Shown here piece after piece: positions 48,001-55,140 of a stretch of DNA of 64,000 bases; the first letter of the stretch is position 1, and every line of letters begins with the position of its first letter. Source of the stretch: a bacterium. Lineage in GTDB: Bacteria; Patescibacteriota; Gracilibacteria; Peribacterales; Peribacteraceae. Both the position numbers and the translations under genes were made by a program. Where the stretch lies: positions 1 through 64,000 of the forward strand of contig JAKQEM010000018.1 of assembly GCA_029558515.1 (NCBI GenBank), written 5' to 3'. The notes beneath the pieces were generated by a model, which saw only the letters and a program-made list of their open reading frames with translations, was not told where the DNA came from and made no database searches.

Positions 48001-48525
48001 CTCCGCTGTGGGCTTGGCTTCTTCATTCCCGGTTTCCGGCGCCGGCTTCTGCGCTTCAGCAGACGTTCCGGAGACCGGCTGCTCCACTGATTCGTTTTTC
48101 CGTATTGACGGCTCAGCAACCATCCGTGGGGCATTGAAGCTGAGTTTGCCCGTATCATGACGATACCGCAGACGATCTTTGAGCGGATCCGGGCAAATAT
48201 TTTTCACTTCATCAAAAGCCTCTTCATACTTTTTTCCTTGCTGCTGCAATTCATCCATCATCAACTGCAGTGACCCTTGTACTCCCATTTCTGTGTTCAA
48301 TTGGCCTCTGATAGATTCCTCTTCTGCATTCCTCAACAATTCATTTGCTTCTTCTTCAGCAGCATCGGCGACTGCTTCATCGGACCTTTCCGGAGAATCC
48401 GACGGAGCTTGCTGAGACACTTCAACGGGAGGTGGGGTTTGCGACGATTCCGCCGGCGCAGCACCCATTTCCCACACCAACCTGCGCTCCGCGAAGCCGA
48501 TGGAGAGGAAAGCATCGCGTGTCAT
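45007..48525 (-). CDS. Very long charged coiled-coil protein with C-terminal J domain
   Basis: C-terminus QAILGLKDGYSKRDISLAYQKMAQKYHPDLYPDDFLQARIDFKIINNAYSEL; internal Gly/Ala-rich hydrophobic segment; N-terminal AERRLVWEMG. Confidence 0.8.
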   Translation of the reverse strand: MTRDAFLSIGFAERRLVWEMGAAPAESSQTPPPVEVSQQAPSDSPERSDEAVADAAEEEANELLRNAEEESIRGQLNTEMGVQGSLQLMMDELQQQGKKYEEAFDEVKNICPDPLKDRLRYRHDTGKLSFNAPRMVAEPSIRKNESVEQPVSGTSAEAQKPAPETGNEEAKPTAEKPEEILTARKEQVLSKIDPEASGAIRQGLDGLDPKVQNAMLTLLETAASDSEKALQYGLLGMELNKISPSQQRDVLKIAADPKAMERAKKDPRMSGLVSFVERLDPAQNEALQAIAMQPEAGVIQPPVVPAEQLDQINDTLGKFDLANMTEVQKNMRIGQVMMTHGVNVVESGGKLVAIAPIDGMEAGINKIIGFVTFLTSFADLFKKKEEKPQDTAAEGKEGAQVETPDVAAARERVSGEIKGGKSAVDIRTDREAKKTAAENELNGPPADLKKNLLTAKTELGSAEAEVKTLQEEIQKMPADDPARAAMETRMSGAKTKVANAQQQVEQAQTKVTAAEKKVADAASDLDALTKLDEAATQGVEGIKRGLDAQKLVLSNAVGGKVDHPMKPLLDAMQTMTVTKNPDTLQVELAGPDIGSFRMELAKATGTLVTSPDLAISDAGVVENPDKFNAVLKHATDKAQTESAPQAPAVPPNTGGPKVDPGEKPGDSNITAEQQRSEEGVVEEHRSSVPEFDEQTRSSAFYETWQRIQAVLNREQSNINANEMGHIESGVFGTFHRIVTQSNPYDMEISNSRKRMETVRYANDMLDAAKMEPDVTKQVEQLNAVRRILGMREVNADFTPSEENPTGEKAIRGVEHFKQDQELMDVSRDVAMEGVMALGSLGGGAVAGVARKGAQVVAQQGLKYAVKQAATEGAKEGAAMAGALSASQNADEYMSGDKTAGEAIADVTVDTAKGAAVGAAIGGVLPIAGRGFGKTWRASGDLYQGAKTKVSGTKDKTVKWVKDVWESRKTQSSARQNTEKTFDSASKAKGKAAERTRKTTRRERPNARAGDEQPRSNPRSKEQPKGQTANADTFKPRQAVVPLRPGETPEAFLQRMTNELMDNNAKQHAMRSRRNGSGFRHEISSEIQELEDRAVQIRASMAEANTLLYQKLNPKDSAQAILGLKDGYSKRDISLAYQKMAQKYHPDLYPDDFLQARIDFKIINNAYSELLKK

Positions 48526-48884
48526 AGCGTCTCGGCGGAAAGCATGGATTCAATACCGGACAATCTGTCCGACTCATACGCACTTACCATTTCTTCCACG
48601 AAACGTCGCGCATTCCGCTGGAATTGCGTCGTCTCCTGATGCAGAGCTGCGGCATAGTCCCGGAACGCAATCTCGTAAGCAGCGAAAGCCTTCTTGTATC
48701 TCTTGCCCCTTTCCTTCTTCTGTTCGAGCGTCTCGCCGGCGTACTTTTCCTTCAGCAGCGGCAATTGGGAAGAGGTCAGTTCCGGCTCGATGACCGCCAT
48801 GATCGAGTCATAGATCTCTTGACCCGATGGGATATTCGGAGGCATCAATCCCCGGCCATTCTGTGTTTGTGTTGGATCGGACAT
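48522..48884 (-). CDS. Small helical protein, paralog of the 58479..58772 product
   Basis: IYDSIMAVIEPELTSSQLPLLKEKYAGETLEQKKERGKRYKKAFAAYEIAF; ATGA overlap with the downstream gene. Confidence 0.75.
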   Translation of the reverse strand: MSDPTQTQNGRGLMPPNIPSGQEIYDSIMAVIEPELTSSQLPLLKEKYAGETLEQKKERGKRYKKAFAAYEIAFRDYAAALHQETTQFQRNARRFVEEMVSAYESDRLSGIESMLSAETL

Positions 48885-48900
48885 ATCAAGGAATTATAGC
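48885..48900 (-). promoter_or_regulatory. Extended -10 CTGCTATAAT 8 nt before the start codon at 48884
   Basis: Minus strand TTTCTGCTATAATTCCTTGATATG. Confidence 0.55.
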
Positions 48901-48952
48901 AGAAATCGCCGTTTTTCACAATCCAAAGATCAGGGCACGGAAGCTTTGGTAC

Positions 48953-48983
48953 GCAAAAAAAGCCGCTCCGGGAGGGGGCGGCT
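48953..48983 (-). terminator. Rho-independent terminator downstream of the 49006..51048 gene
   Basis: AGCCGCtCCgggaGGgGGCGGCT with minus-strand T-run. Confidence 0.75.
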
Positions 48984-49005
48984 GAGATACTGAAATACTT
49001 GGTCT

Positions 49006-51048
49006 TTACGCCATATCCGGCACGGAATCCAGATCATCCGGCAGTGCGGCAAGCTGGCGCTTCAGTTGAGCAATCTGCTCAGGCTTTCGCAATTCCATGA
49101 GGGCATTGAACGCAGCAACACCCAACGACCATGTACTTGCCATGCCACCACTCAATTGAAACGGCGGTGTCGGTTGCTCCAATTGTGCGATCGTATCTTC
49201 CAATTGCTGACGAATTCGCGGCATTTCGTTTTTCTCTACCTGCACGTTGCGCTGAAATTCTTCCATGGAAATTTGATGCACCTTATTTGCTTCCTGTCGA
49301 AAATATTCCGCATCAGCCAGCACCTTCGCCTTCAAAGCAGCATCTGTAATTTGAGTAGCAAATGTTTCCTGTTCTTTTGCTTTTGCAATTAATCTCTCTC
49401 GTCTTTTGTCTCGAATGTCCTCCCACTTTGTATCAACACGCTCCGCGTTCCGCTTTGCCTTCGCCACATCCAGGCGACCTCCCAATTCCAGAGACATGCG
49501 CTGCAGCTCGGTGTATGAATCCGTGAACAGAGCGTCTACGCTCAGGCGCGCATTGACTTTCTCCAGTAATGCGGTGACTTTTCTTACATGGGCTCTGAGA
49601 TCAGCCGTAACCAACGTATCCAACGGGACCGACATCAGCGCTTCTGCCTCCTGTATCAACTTTTTGTCATTCTCCTCACGTTCTTGATGTTCTATGCCCG
49701 TCACCTGCTCCATCTGTGCCTGTATGCGCTTCAGCTCATTCATGGGAGCAACCAAAGCCTGCGCCTCCGGCGAAGCGACCTGCACGCCGTCATCCAACAT
49801 TTCCTGCGCCACGCCTTCCAGATCCTTGATCATTCCTTTCACTTTCTCCAGTGCGGACCTGCTATCTCCTCCAAGTACGTTGATCGCATCAGTGCCGCTC
49901 ATGCCCTGTAACGAAGCAACGGGCTCCAAGACGGTGCGCACCTTCTCGGCTCGCTCCAATTGCTTCACTTGCGTCTTTAGATTCTCCAACTGTGGCAGCG
50001 CGCGTTCGATATCATCATTGAGCGCAGCATCCGTTCCCTCAAGGAAAGATGCAAGTTCCGTATACTCCGCCTGCAGCTCCTTGCCTGCGCGGATCCAATT
50101 ATCCACGATCGAAACACCTTTCCTATCGGCTGCGATGGCCCCGGCTTCCAACTTGCTCCAGCCCTTAAAAGTTTCCGCCTTATTCTTCCACGCCTGCACT
50201 CTGGGTGCCATTTCTTTCTGTTTCTCCATGCTTTCTCGCTGCATCTTCAGAATACCCTGCTCATGTTCCTGCATTGCAGGATACAAATCCCGACATTGCT
50301 TCGCCGCCGCGCGCAAGCGAGAAATATAATTTTCATCCTGAGAAATTTTACCATCAAGCGCATCATATCTATTGGCAATGTCTTCCATCTCTTTTGCTCG
50401 TTCGATGAGCTGTTTGGCCCCGGCACCGATACGCGCATCACCGGAAACATTGATGTATTGCACATCGATGGATTTCCCCTCCAAATTATCCCGCACCCAT
50501 CCAAACTGTTCATCAGCTTGCGCCATATATTCTTTCCTGCGTTCCTGTCGTTCCTGATCTTTATCTGCGGATTCCTCAAGATGATGGGCGGTATTTTGAA
50601 TATTTTCCACTATTTCATCATGAGTTTGCTCCGCATCTTTCACCGCATCCATCGCCGTGCGCCATGAAGTACTTTCGAGCTTTTGCATTTTCTGTTCCAA
50701 ATTGGTGATTTCTCTTTCGAGTGTCTTCACCGCATCCGCATCATGAGCATAGTTATAGAGAGTCGGAAACGGACTGTCATGATCCTGCTGTTCGATTTTC
50801 TTCCGTAACGCATCCTTGGCTTCCTTTGCCTTTTTGGCTTTCTCGCGCAATTCATCCATCTTCTTTTGCTTCTCCGCCATCACCTCGCGCTGCGTCATGC
50901 GCTTGCCCTCATGCTCGATGGTTTCCGGCGCCCTTGCGGAAGTGCGCTCCACCCTGCGATGTCTGCCAAGGTTGGGGAAAAGGCCTCTGCCGCGCAGATG
51001 CACCAGACGCGACTCGGCGCTGTCGGATGAGGTGTGACTCGTTTCCAT
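49006..51048 (-). CDS. Long coiled-coil protein
   Basis: 680 aa heptad-rich; N-terminal SAESRLVHLRGRGLFP. Confidence 0.75.
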   Translation of the reverse strand: METSHTSSDSAESRLVHLRGRGLFPNLGRHRRVERTSARAPETIEHEGKRMTQREVMAEKQKKMDELREKAKKAKEAKDALRKKIEQQDHDSPFPTLYNYAHDADAVKTLEREITNLEQKMQKLESTSWRTAMDAVKDAEQTHDEIVENIQNTAHHLEESADKDQERQERRKEYMAQADEQFGWVRDNLEGKSIDVQYINVSGDARIGAGAKQLIERAKEMEDIANRYDALDGKISQDENYISRLRAAAKQCRDLYPAMQEHEQGILKMQRESMEKQKEMAPRVQAWKNKAETFKGWSKLEAGAIAADRKGVSIVDNWIRAGKELQAEYTELASFLEGTDAALNDDIERALPQLENLKTQVKQLERAEKVRTVLEPVASLQGMSGTDAINVLGGDSRSALEKVKGMIKDLEGVAQEMLDDGVQVASPEAQALVAPMNELKRIQAQMEQVTGIEHQEREENDKKLIQEAEALMSVPLDTLVTADLRAHVRKVTALLEKVNARLSVDALFTDSYTELQRMSLELGGRLDVAKAKRNAERVDTKWEDIRDKRRERLIAKAKEQETFATQITDAALKAKVLADAEYFRQEANKVHQISMEEFQRNVQVEKNEMPRIRQQLEDTIAQLEQPTPPFQLSGGMASTWSLGVAAFNALMELRKPEQIAQLKRQLAALPDDLDSVPDMA

Positions 51049-51077
51049 AAAATGGATGGGAAGAAGAATTGGAATAA

Positions 51078-51443
51078 TTACACTTGCAACAGTTGATCTG
51101 CGACCGCCGCGTCATGCTCATGCTCCGCACGCTCATCGAACGCACGGCCCGCTTTCTTACACTTACCGATACATCGATCCGCATCATGCATGGCTGCATC
51201 GGTCTCGGCATCCAGCTGCGCCATCGCATCCGCAATCTTCGCATCCATCTCCGTATACTGTGCAAGGAGCGTATCGCAAGTTTCCTCCGTCAGTTGAGAG
51301 ACCAGAGCAGCAAGCTCCGGATAAAAACGATCGGGAAGGTGCGTGAGATCCTTCAGTGCCGCCAAGAATGTCGTGTGGAAAGCTTGCATGTGTGTTTGGT
51401 TTGTTTCGCTCACCATCATACCCCTTTTTCTCATTTTCTGCAA
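51078..51443 (-). CDS. Small helical protein
   Basis: MVSETNQTHMQAFHTTFLAALKDLTHLPDRFYPELAALVSQLTEETCDTLLAQYTEMDAKI; immediately upstream of a coiled-coil gene. Confidence 0.6.
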   Translation of the reverse strand: MQKMRKRGMMVSETNQTHMQAFHTTFLAALKDLTHLPDRFYPELAALVSQLTEETCDTLLAQYTEMDAKIADAMAQLDAETDAAMHDADRCIGKCKKAGRAFDERAEHEHDAAVADQLLQV

Positions 51444-51446
51444 TGT

Positions 51447-51719
51447 CTACTCTTCTCCGGCAACCCCCTCCCGCAGCAAATCTGCCCCTTCACGAAGCTT
51501 TTCTATGCCTTTTTGAACGGAATCGGCCCTGCGGTCCAGCGCATCGACCCTCTCGATGACCGGCTGCGTCAGCGCATCGGCACGTTCCCGGATGGTCAGT
51601 ACCTGCCCGCTGGCCGTCTCCCGCACATCCTCCGCCGTTTCACTGAGCAGTGTCTTCACGCTTCCCCAACTCAAAAGTGTGACGATAACCGCACCGGCAA
51701 TAAACAGAAGAAACGGCAT
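51447..51719 (-). CDS. Small single-TM coiled-coil protein
   Basis: MPFLLFIAGAVIVTLLSWGSVKTLLSETAEDVRETASGQVLTIRERADALTQPVIERVDALDRR. Confidence 0.6.
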   Translation of the reverse strand: MPFLLFIAGAVIVTLLSWGSVKTLLSETAEDVRETASGQVLTIRERADALTQPVIERVDALDRRADSVQKGIEKLREGADLLREGVAGEE

Positions 51720-51724
51720 GGGAA

Positions 51725-52060
51725 TCAGGAAAAGAGCTGTTCGAAGGATCCGTCCGCACGCTCCAGCGCCTGACGCAAAATGTCCACCTCCTCCTCTCGA
51801 TGACACAGTGAGGAAGAAGCGTTCTGAATGCGATCCTGCTCTTCCTTCCGCAATTTGGCACCTTTGATGCCGTCCAGCGATGCGTGCAGAACGATGTACG
51901 CGTCGCACATGGGGCACTTGAGCTGCAATAAAACAAAATCATCACCTGTCAGTCGTACGGATGCCATATCGACGGGGATTTTTTCTCCGCATTGCGGACA
52001 GCGCATCTGATTGCGAATCCGCTGGATGATCAAATGGAGCGTGTGTGGGTCAAGTTCCAT
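51725..52060 (-). CDS. Zinc-ribbon-like hypothetical protein
   Basis: MELDPHTLHLIIQRIRNQMRCPQCGEKIPVDMASVRLTGDDFVLLQLKCPMCDAYIVLHASLDG; two CxxC pairs. Confidence 0.65.
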   Translation of the reverse strand: MELDPHTLHLIIQRIRNQMRCPQCGEKIPVDMASVRLTGDDFVLLQLKCPMCDAYIVLHASLDGIKGAKLRKEEQDRIQNASSSLCHREEEVDILRQALERADGSFEQLFS

Positions 52061-52154
52061 GCGCACACTGTAGCACCGACACACACATGCAACCAATCGA
52101 AGATACATGAAAAGAGAAGAAGATTGCCGTACACTGCCGTACTGATCTCCGCTC

Positions 52155-52649
52155 GTGCTTACGCTCCACACCCGCATCGCGCTCCTCACGCTGCTGCCCA
52201 TCCTCCTGTGGGCATCGGTCCGCTTCACGCAAGAACAGAAGGCGAAGGATGCCCGGGACGAGCCCGTGCTCATCGGCATCGAGCACACGGGCAATGCCGC
52301 TCTCACACTGACGAGAACCGTTGATCGACGGCCGCAACTGTTTGATGTCACCAATGAGCGTTCGGAGACGATCCGCATCAGCCTGCCGGCGGAATGGGAA
52401 CGCGGCGAAGTGCGGGGTGCCCCCCTGACATCCATCACCGCCGACGAAGCGATGTTTGGCTACCGACGTTGGCATCTGCCCGGTGGCGCCACTCTTTCCT
52501 TTCGTAATCCCCTCCCCGGTTCCGGCATGACGGTGCACAATCCCTCCGGTCTGCCGTTGCGATTACGCGTGGTGACGGTAGACCTCGGCGGCAATACGAC
52601 GCAGCGTGCATCCTACCTGCTTTCAGATCAATCGATCACGCTGCCGTGA
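52155..52649 (+). CDS. Hypothetical secreted/membrane-anchored protein
   Basis: MLTLHTRIALLTLLPILLWASVRF signal anchor; 164 aa. Confidence 0.6.
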   Translation: MLTLHTRIALLTLLPILLWASVRFTQEQKAKDARDEPVLIGIEHTGNAALTLTRTVDRRPQLFDVTNERSETIRISLPAEWERGEVRGAPLTSITADEAMFGYRRWHLPGGATLSFRNPLPGSGMTVHNPSGLPLRLRVVTVDLGGNTTQRASYLLSDQSITLP

Positions 52650-52664
52650 AGAGGGACGGGGGAA

Positions 52665-52776
52665 GAGTTATGAGTTATGAGTGACTAGTTACGAGTCCCG
52701 AAGTCCGAATCCCGAATCCCAAGTCCTTCATCCTTAGTCCTTCGTCCTTCGTCCTTAGTCCCTCGTTTTTCGTCCC
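52665..52776. repeat. Heptamer array (16 x 7 nt) abutting the cofE-like start codon
   Basis: gagttat gagttat gagtgac tagttac gagtccc gaagtcc gaatccc gaatccc aagtcct tcatcct tagtcct tcgtcct tcgtcct tagtccc tcgtttt tcgtccc. Confidence 0.93.
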
Positions 52777-52777
52777 C

Positions 52778-54007
52778 ATGCTCTTCCTCCCCCTCACCTC
52801 CCCCCTCCTGCGCTCCGGCGACGACCTCGTCGCTTGTCTGCGCCTGCGGGAGAATGTGCGACCGGGGGATATCGTCGTGCTATCTTCAAAAGCGGTTGCG
52901 ACTGTGGAAGGAGCGACCGTAGACCTTGCGACGATGCGCGTGACAGAAGAAGCCCGCGTGTGGAGTGAGACGACCAAACGCTCCCCCGCGTTCTGCCAAG
53001 CGGTGCTGGAAGAAACCAAGAGACTCAACGGAACCATTCTACGTGCCGTCCCGGGAGCGATGCTGACGGAAGTGCGCCCCGAAGGCATGACTCGCGGGAC
53101 GATTCTGGTTGCGAATGCCGGATTGGATGAGTCGAATGTGCAACAAGGATATGCTGTGGGATGGCCGATCGATCCGATTGCGTCATTGCGAAGCATCAAG
53201 ACTCTCCTTTCTTCCTCCATCCCCCGGCCCCTTCCTCCACCCTTCGGCTCTGCTCAGGGCAAGCGGGAGGAAGGGGGGGATCTGAAAAAGAAGCCACTGT
53301 CGCAGACAATCAAATTCTTTGCACGTGAAATGCGCAGCAATCCAACAGAAGCAGAAGAAGTATTTTGGAATGCAGTACGATACGATCAACTCAACGTTCG
53401 CGTTCGACGTCAGCATCCCATCGGAGGACGGATTCTTGACTTCTTCATCCCAAAACAGAAATTGGGCATTGAATTGGACGGCGCGTATCACACCAGAACA
53501 ATTGCACAACGAACCGAGGATGCATTGCGAGATGCGTACCTGGCACAGGATCACAATGTGCAGGTTATTCGGTTTTCCAACGATGAGATCCTTACTGATC
53601 TTCCTGCTGTCCTTCGAGCTCTTCGCACCATCCTGGGAACCTCCCCCTCCTCCATCGGAGGAGGGGGCCGGGGGGTGGAGGAAAAGGGGGTGAATAATTT
53701 CGCTCTCCTCCTCTCCGACTCCTCCTGCACCCCCCGCCGCCGGGGTGTCACCGCCATCGCGCTGGCTGCGTGCGGGATCGATCCGCTCGTCAGCACCATC
53801 GGAACGAACGATCTCTTCGGCAGGCAGATGACCATCACCGTGGAAGCCGTCGCCGACCAACTGGCAACGGCAGCCAATGCGCTCATGGGCAACGCCGCGC
53901 AGTCGATCCCGGCAGTGATCATTCGCGATCACGGACTTCCGTTCTCGGATGTGTGCGGCTGGGTTCCTGGCATCGAGCCGGAGGAAGATTTGTTCGGGAG
54001 GTTGTAG
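52778..54007 (+). CDS. Coenzyme F420-0:L-glutamate ligase (CofE)-like protein interrupted in frame by a DUF559-containing element
   Basis: LRENVRPGDIVVLSSKAVATVEGATVDL...TRGTILVANAGLDESNV...[insert]...NNFALLLSDSSCTPRRRGVTAIALAACGIDPLVSTIGTNDLFGRQMTITVEAVADQLATAANALMG. Confidence 0.8.
   Translation: MLFLPLTSPLLRSGDDLVACLRLRENVRPGDIVVLSSKAVATVEGATVDLATMRVTEEARVWSETTKRSPAFCQAVLEETKRLNGTILRAVPGAMLTEVRPEGMTRGTILVANAGLDESNVQQGYAVGWPIDPIASLRSIKTLLSSSIPRPLPPPFGSAQGKREEGGDLKKKPLSQTIKFFAREMRSNPTEAEEVFWNAVRYDQLNVRVRRQHPIGGRILDFFIPKQKLGIELDGAYHTRTIAQRTEDALRDAYLAQDHNVQVIRFSNDEILTDLPAVLRALRTILGTSPSSIGGGGRGVEEKGVNNFALLLSDSSCTPRRRGVTAIALAACGIDPLVSTIGTNDLFGRQMTITVEAVADQLATAANALMGNAAQSIPAVIIRDHGLPFSDVCGWVPGIEPEEDLFGRL
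53214..53690 (+). mobile_element. In-frame element: hairpin end - DUF559 nuclease domain - hairpin end
   Basis: Left CCCCCGGCCCCTTCCTCC...GGAGGAAGGGG; right CCCCCTCCTCCatcGGAGGAGGGGGCCGGGGGGTGGAGG; between MRSNPTEAEEVFWNAVRYDQLNVRVRRQHPIGGRILDFFIPKQKLGIELDGAYH...DALRDAYLAQDHNVQVIRFSNDEIL. Confidence 0.8.
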
Positions 54008-54036
54008 GAAGGAGGTGGTAGGTGGTAGGTTGTGGG
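54002..54036. repeat. Heptamer array (5 x 7 nt, TGGTAGG type)
   Basis: ttgtagg aaggagg tggtagg tggtagg ttgtggg. Confidence 0.8.
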
Positions 54037-54102
54037 TGGAAAATTTGTACGTTTGTGGACTGATGATTTTTCGCAAAATGTATATTGCCCATGCGGAGAA
54101 CA

Positions 54103-54136
54103 CTACCCCCTACAACCTACAACCTACTCCCTCATC
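54103..54136. repeat. Heptamer array (about 5 x 7 nt, CTACAAC type) abutting a start codon
   Basis: ctacccc ctacaac ctacaac ctactcc ctcatc-ATG; inverted relative to 54002-54036. Confidence 0.8.
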
Positions 54137-54850
54137 ATGGTCCCCGACTACACCATCACCTGCACGCGAAAATTGTTGCTCGCGCGCAATGTCTACGAAT
54201 TCGCCTTCACCAAGCCCAAGGAATTTTCGTTCAAAGCCGGCCAGTTCGTCCTGCTCGATGTGCCGCTCCTCGACGACCCGTCAGACATCCAGACGCGCGC
54301 GTACTCCCTCGCATCCGCACCGCACGAACGGGAAATTCTCTTCCTCATCAAACTCATTCCCGGCGGCCGCGCCAGTCGCTGGTTCGAGGAATCCGTCGGG
54401 CCCGGCTCCCAAGTTCGCATGCGCGGACCGTTCGGCGCGTTCGTGCTCCATCCGCACGCCCGCAAGGACATGCTCTTCATCGGAACGGGAAGCGGCATCG
54501 CTCCGTATCGCTCGCTGGTCCTCCATCTGCTGCAGAAAGAGAACAAACGCACCATCGATCTCCTCTTCGGCGTGCAGAGCGAACAAGATCTTTTCTGGCG
54601 TTCTCTGTTCCAGGACATCGCCCTGTCACATCCGAACTTTTCCCTGCACATCACGCTGAGTGAACCGAGCGACCTGTGGGAAGGTCACCGCGGCCGAGTG
54701 CAAGCGATTGCGCCGATCATCGCGCCGGACATCGCCAAACGCACCGTCTTCATCTGCGGTAATCCGGAGATGACGAAGGAGTTGAAAGAACTCTGTCTGA
54801 ATGAATGGAAGGTGGAGAAGAAGGACTTGCATGTGGAAGGGTATATTTAG
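54137..54850 (+). CDS. Ferredoxin-NADP reductase-like FAD/NAD-binding oxidoreductase
   Basis: FSFKAGQFVLLDVP...TRAYSLASAPHE...GPFGAFVLHPHARKDMLFIGTGSGIAPYRSLVLHLL...VFICGNPEMTKELKELC. Confidence 0.9.
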   Translation: MVPDYTITCTRKLLLARNVYEFAFTKPKEFSFKAGQFVLLDVPLLDDPSDIQTRAYSLASAPHEREILFLIKLIPGGRASRWFEESVGPGSQVRMRGPFGAFVLHPHARKDMLFIGTGSGIAPYRSLVLHLLQKENKRTIDLLFGVQSEQDLFWRSLFQDIALSHPNFSLHITLSEPSDLWEGHRGRVQAIAPIIAPDIAKRTVFICGNPEMTKELKELCLNEWKVEKKDLHVEGYI

Positions 54851-54867
54851 GTGACAATCCCTCTCTC

Positions 54868-54930
54868 CATTCCCTCACCCCTTCCCCTCTCCCTCCTCGC
54901 ACCGCACGCCGCCCGGGAGAGGGGTGTCGG
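54868..54930. repeat. Intergenic solo C/G-rich hairpin element
   Basis: TCCCTCACCCCTTCCCCTCTCCC-loop-GGGAGAGGGG. Confidence 0.65.
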
Positions 54931-55140
54931 GATTCATATCTCTCCATGACGGAGGGGCACCGCCGCCACAGGGGGGTGCAGAGGCGTTGCTCAAAAATTC
55001 CAAGCAGTCAAACGATGCGATAGAGGGTTGTTCCGTCATGGTGTATCCCCACGAAGGCACGTCCGGAGGTGATTTGGCGGCGGCGCGCTTTCTTTGGTCC
55101 TTTCTTTTTGCGCAAAAAAGAAAGGACAATCCTCACAAAT

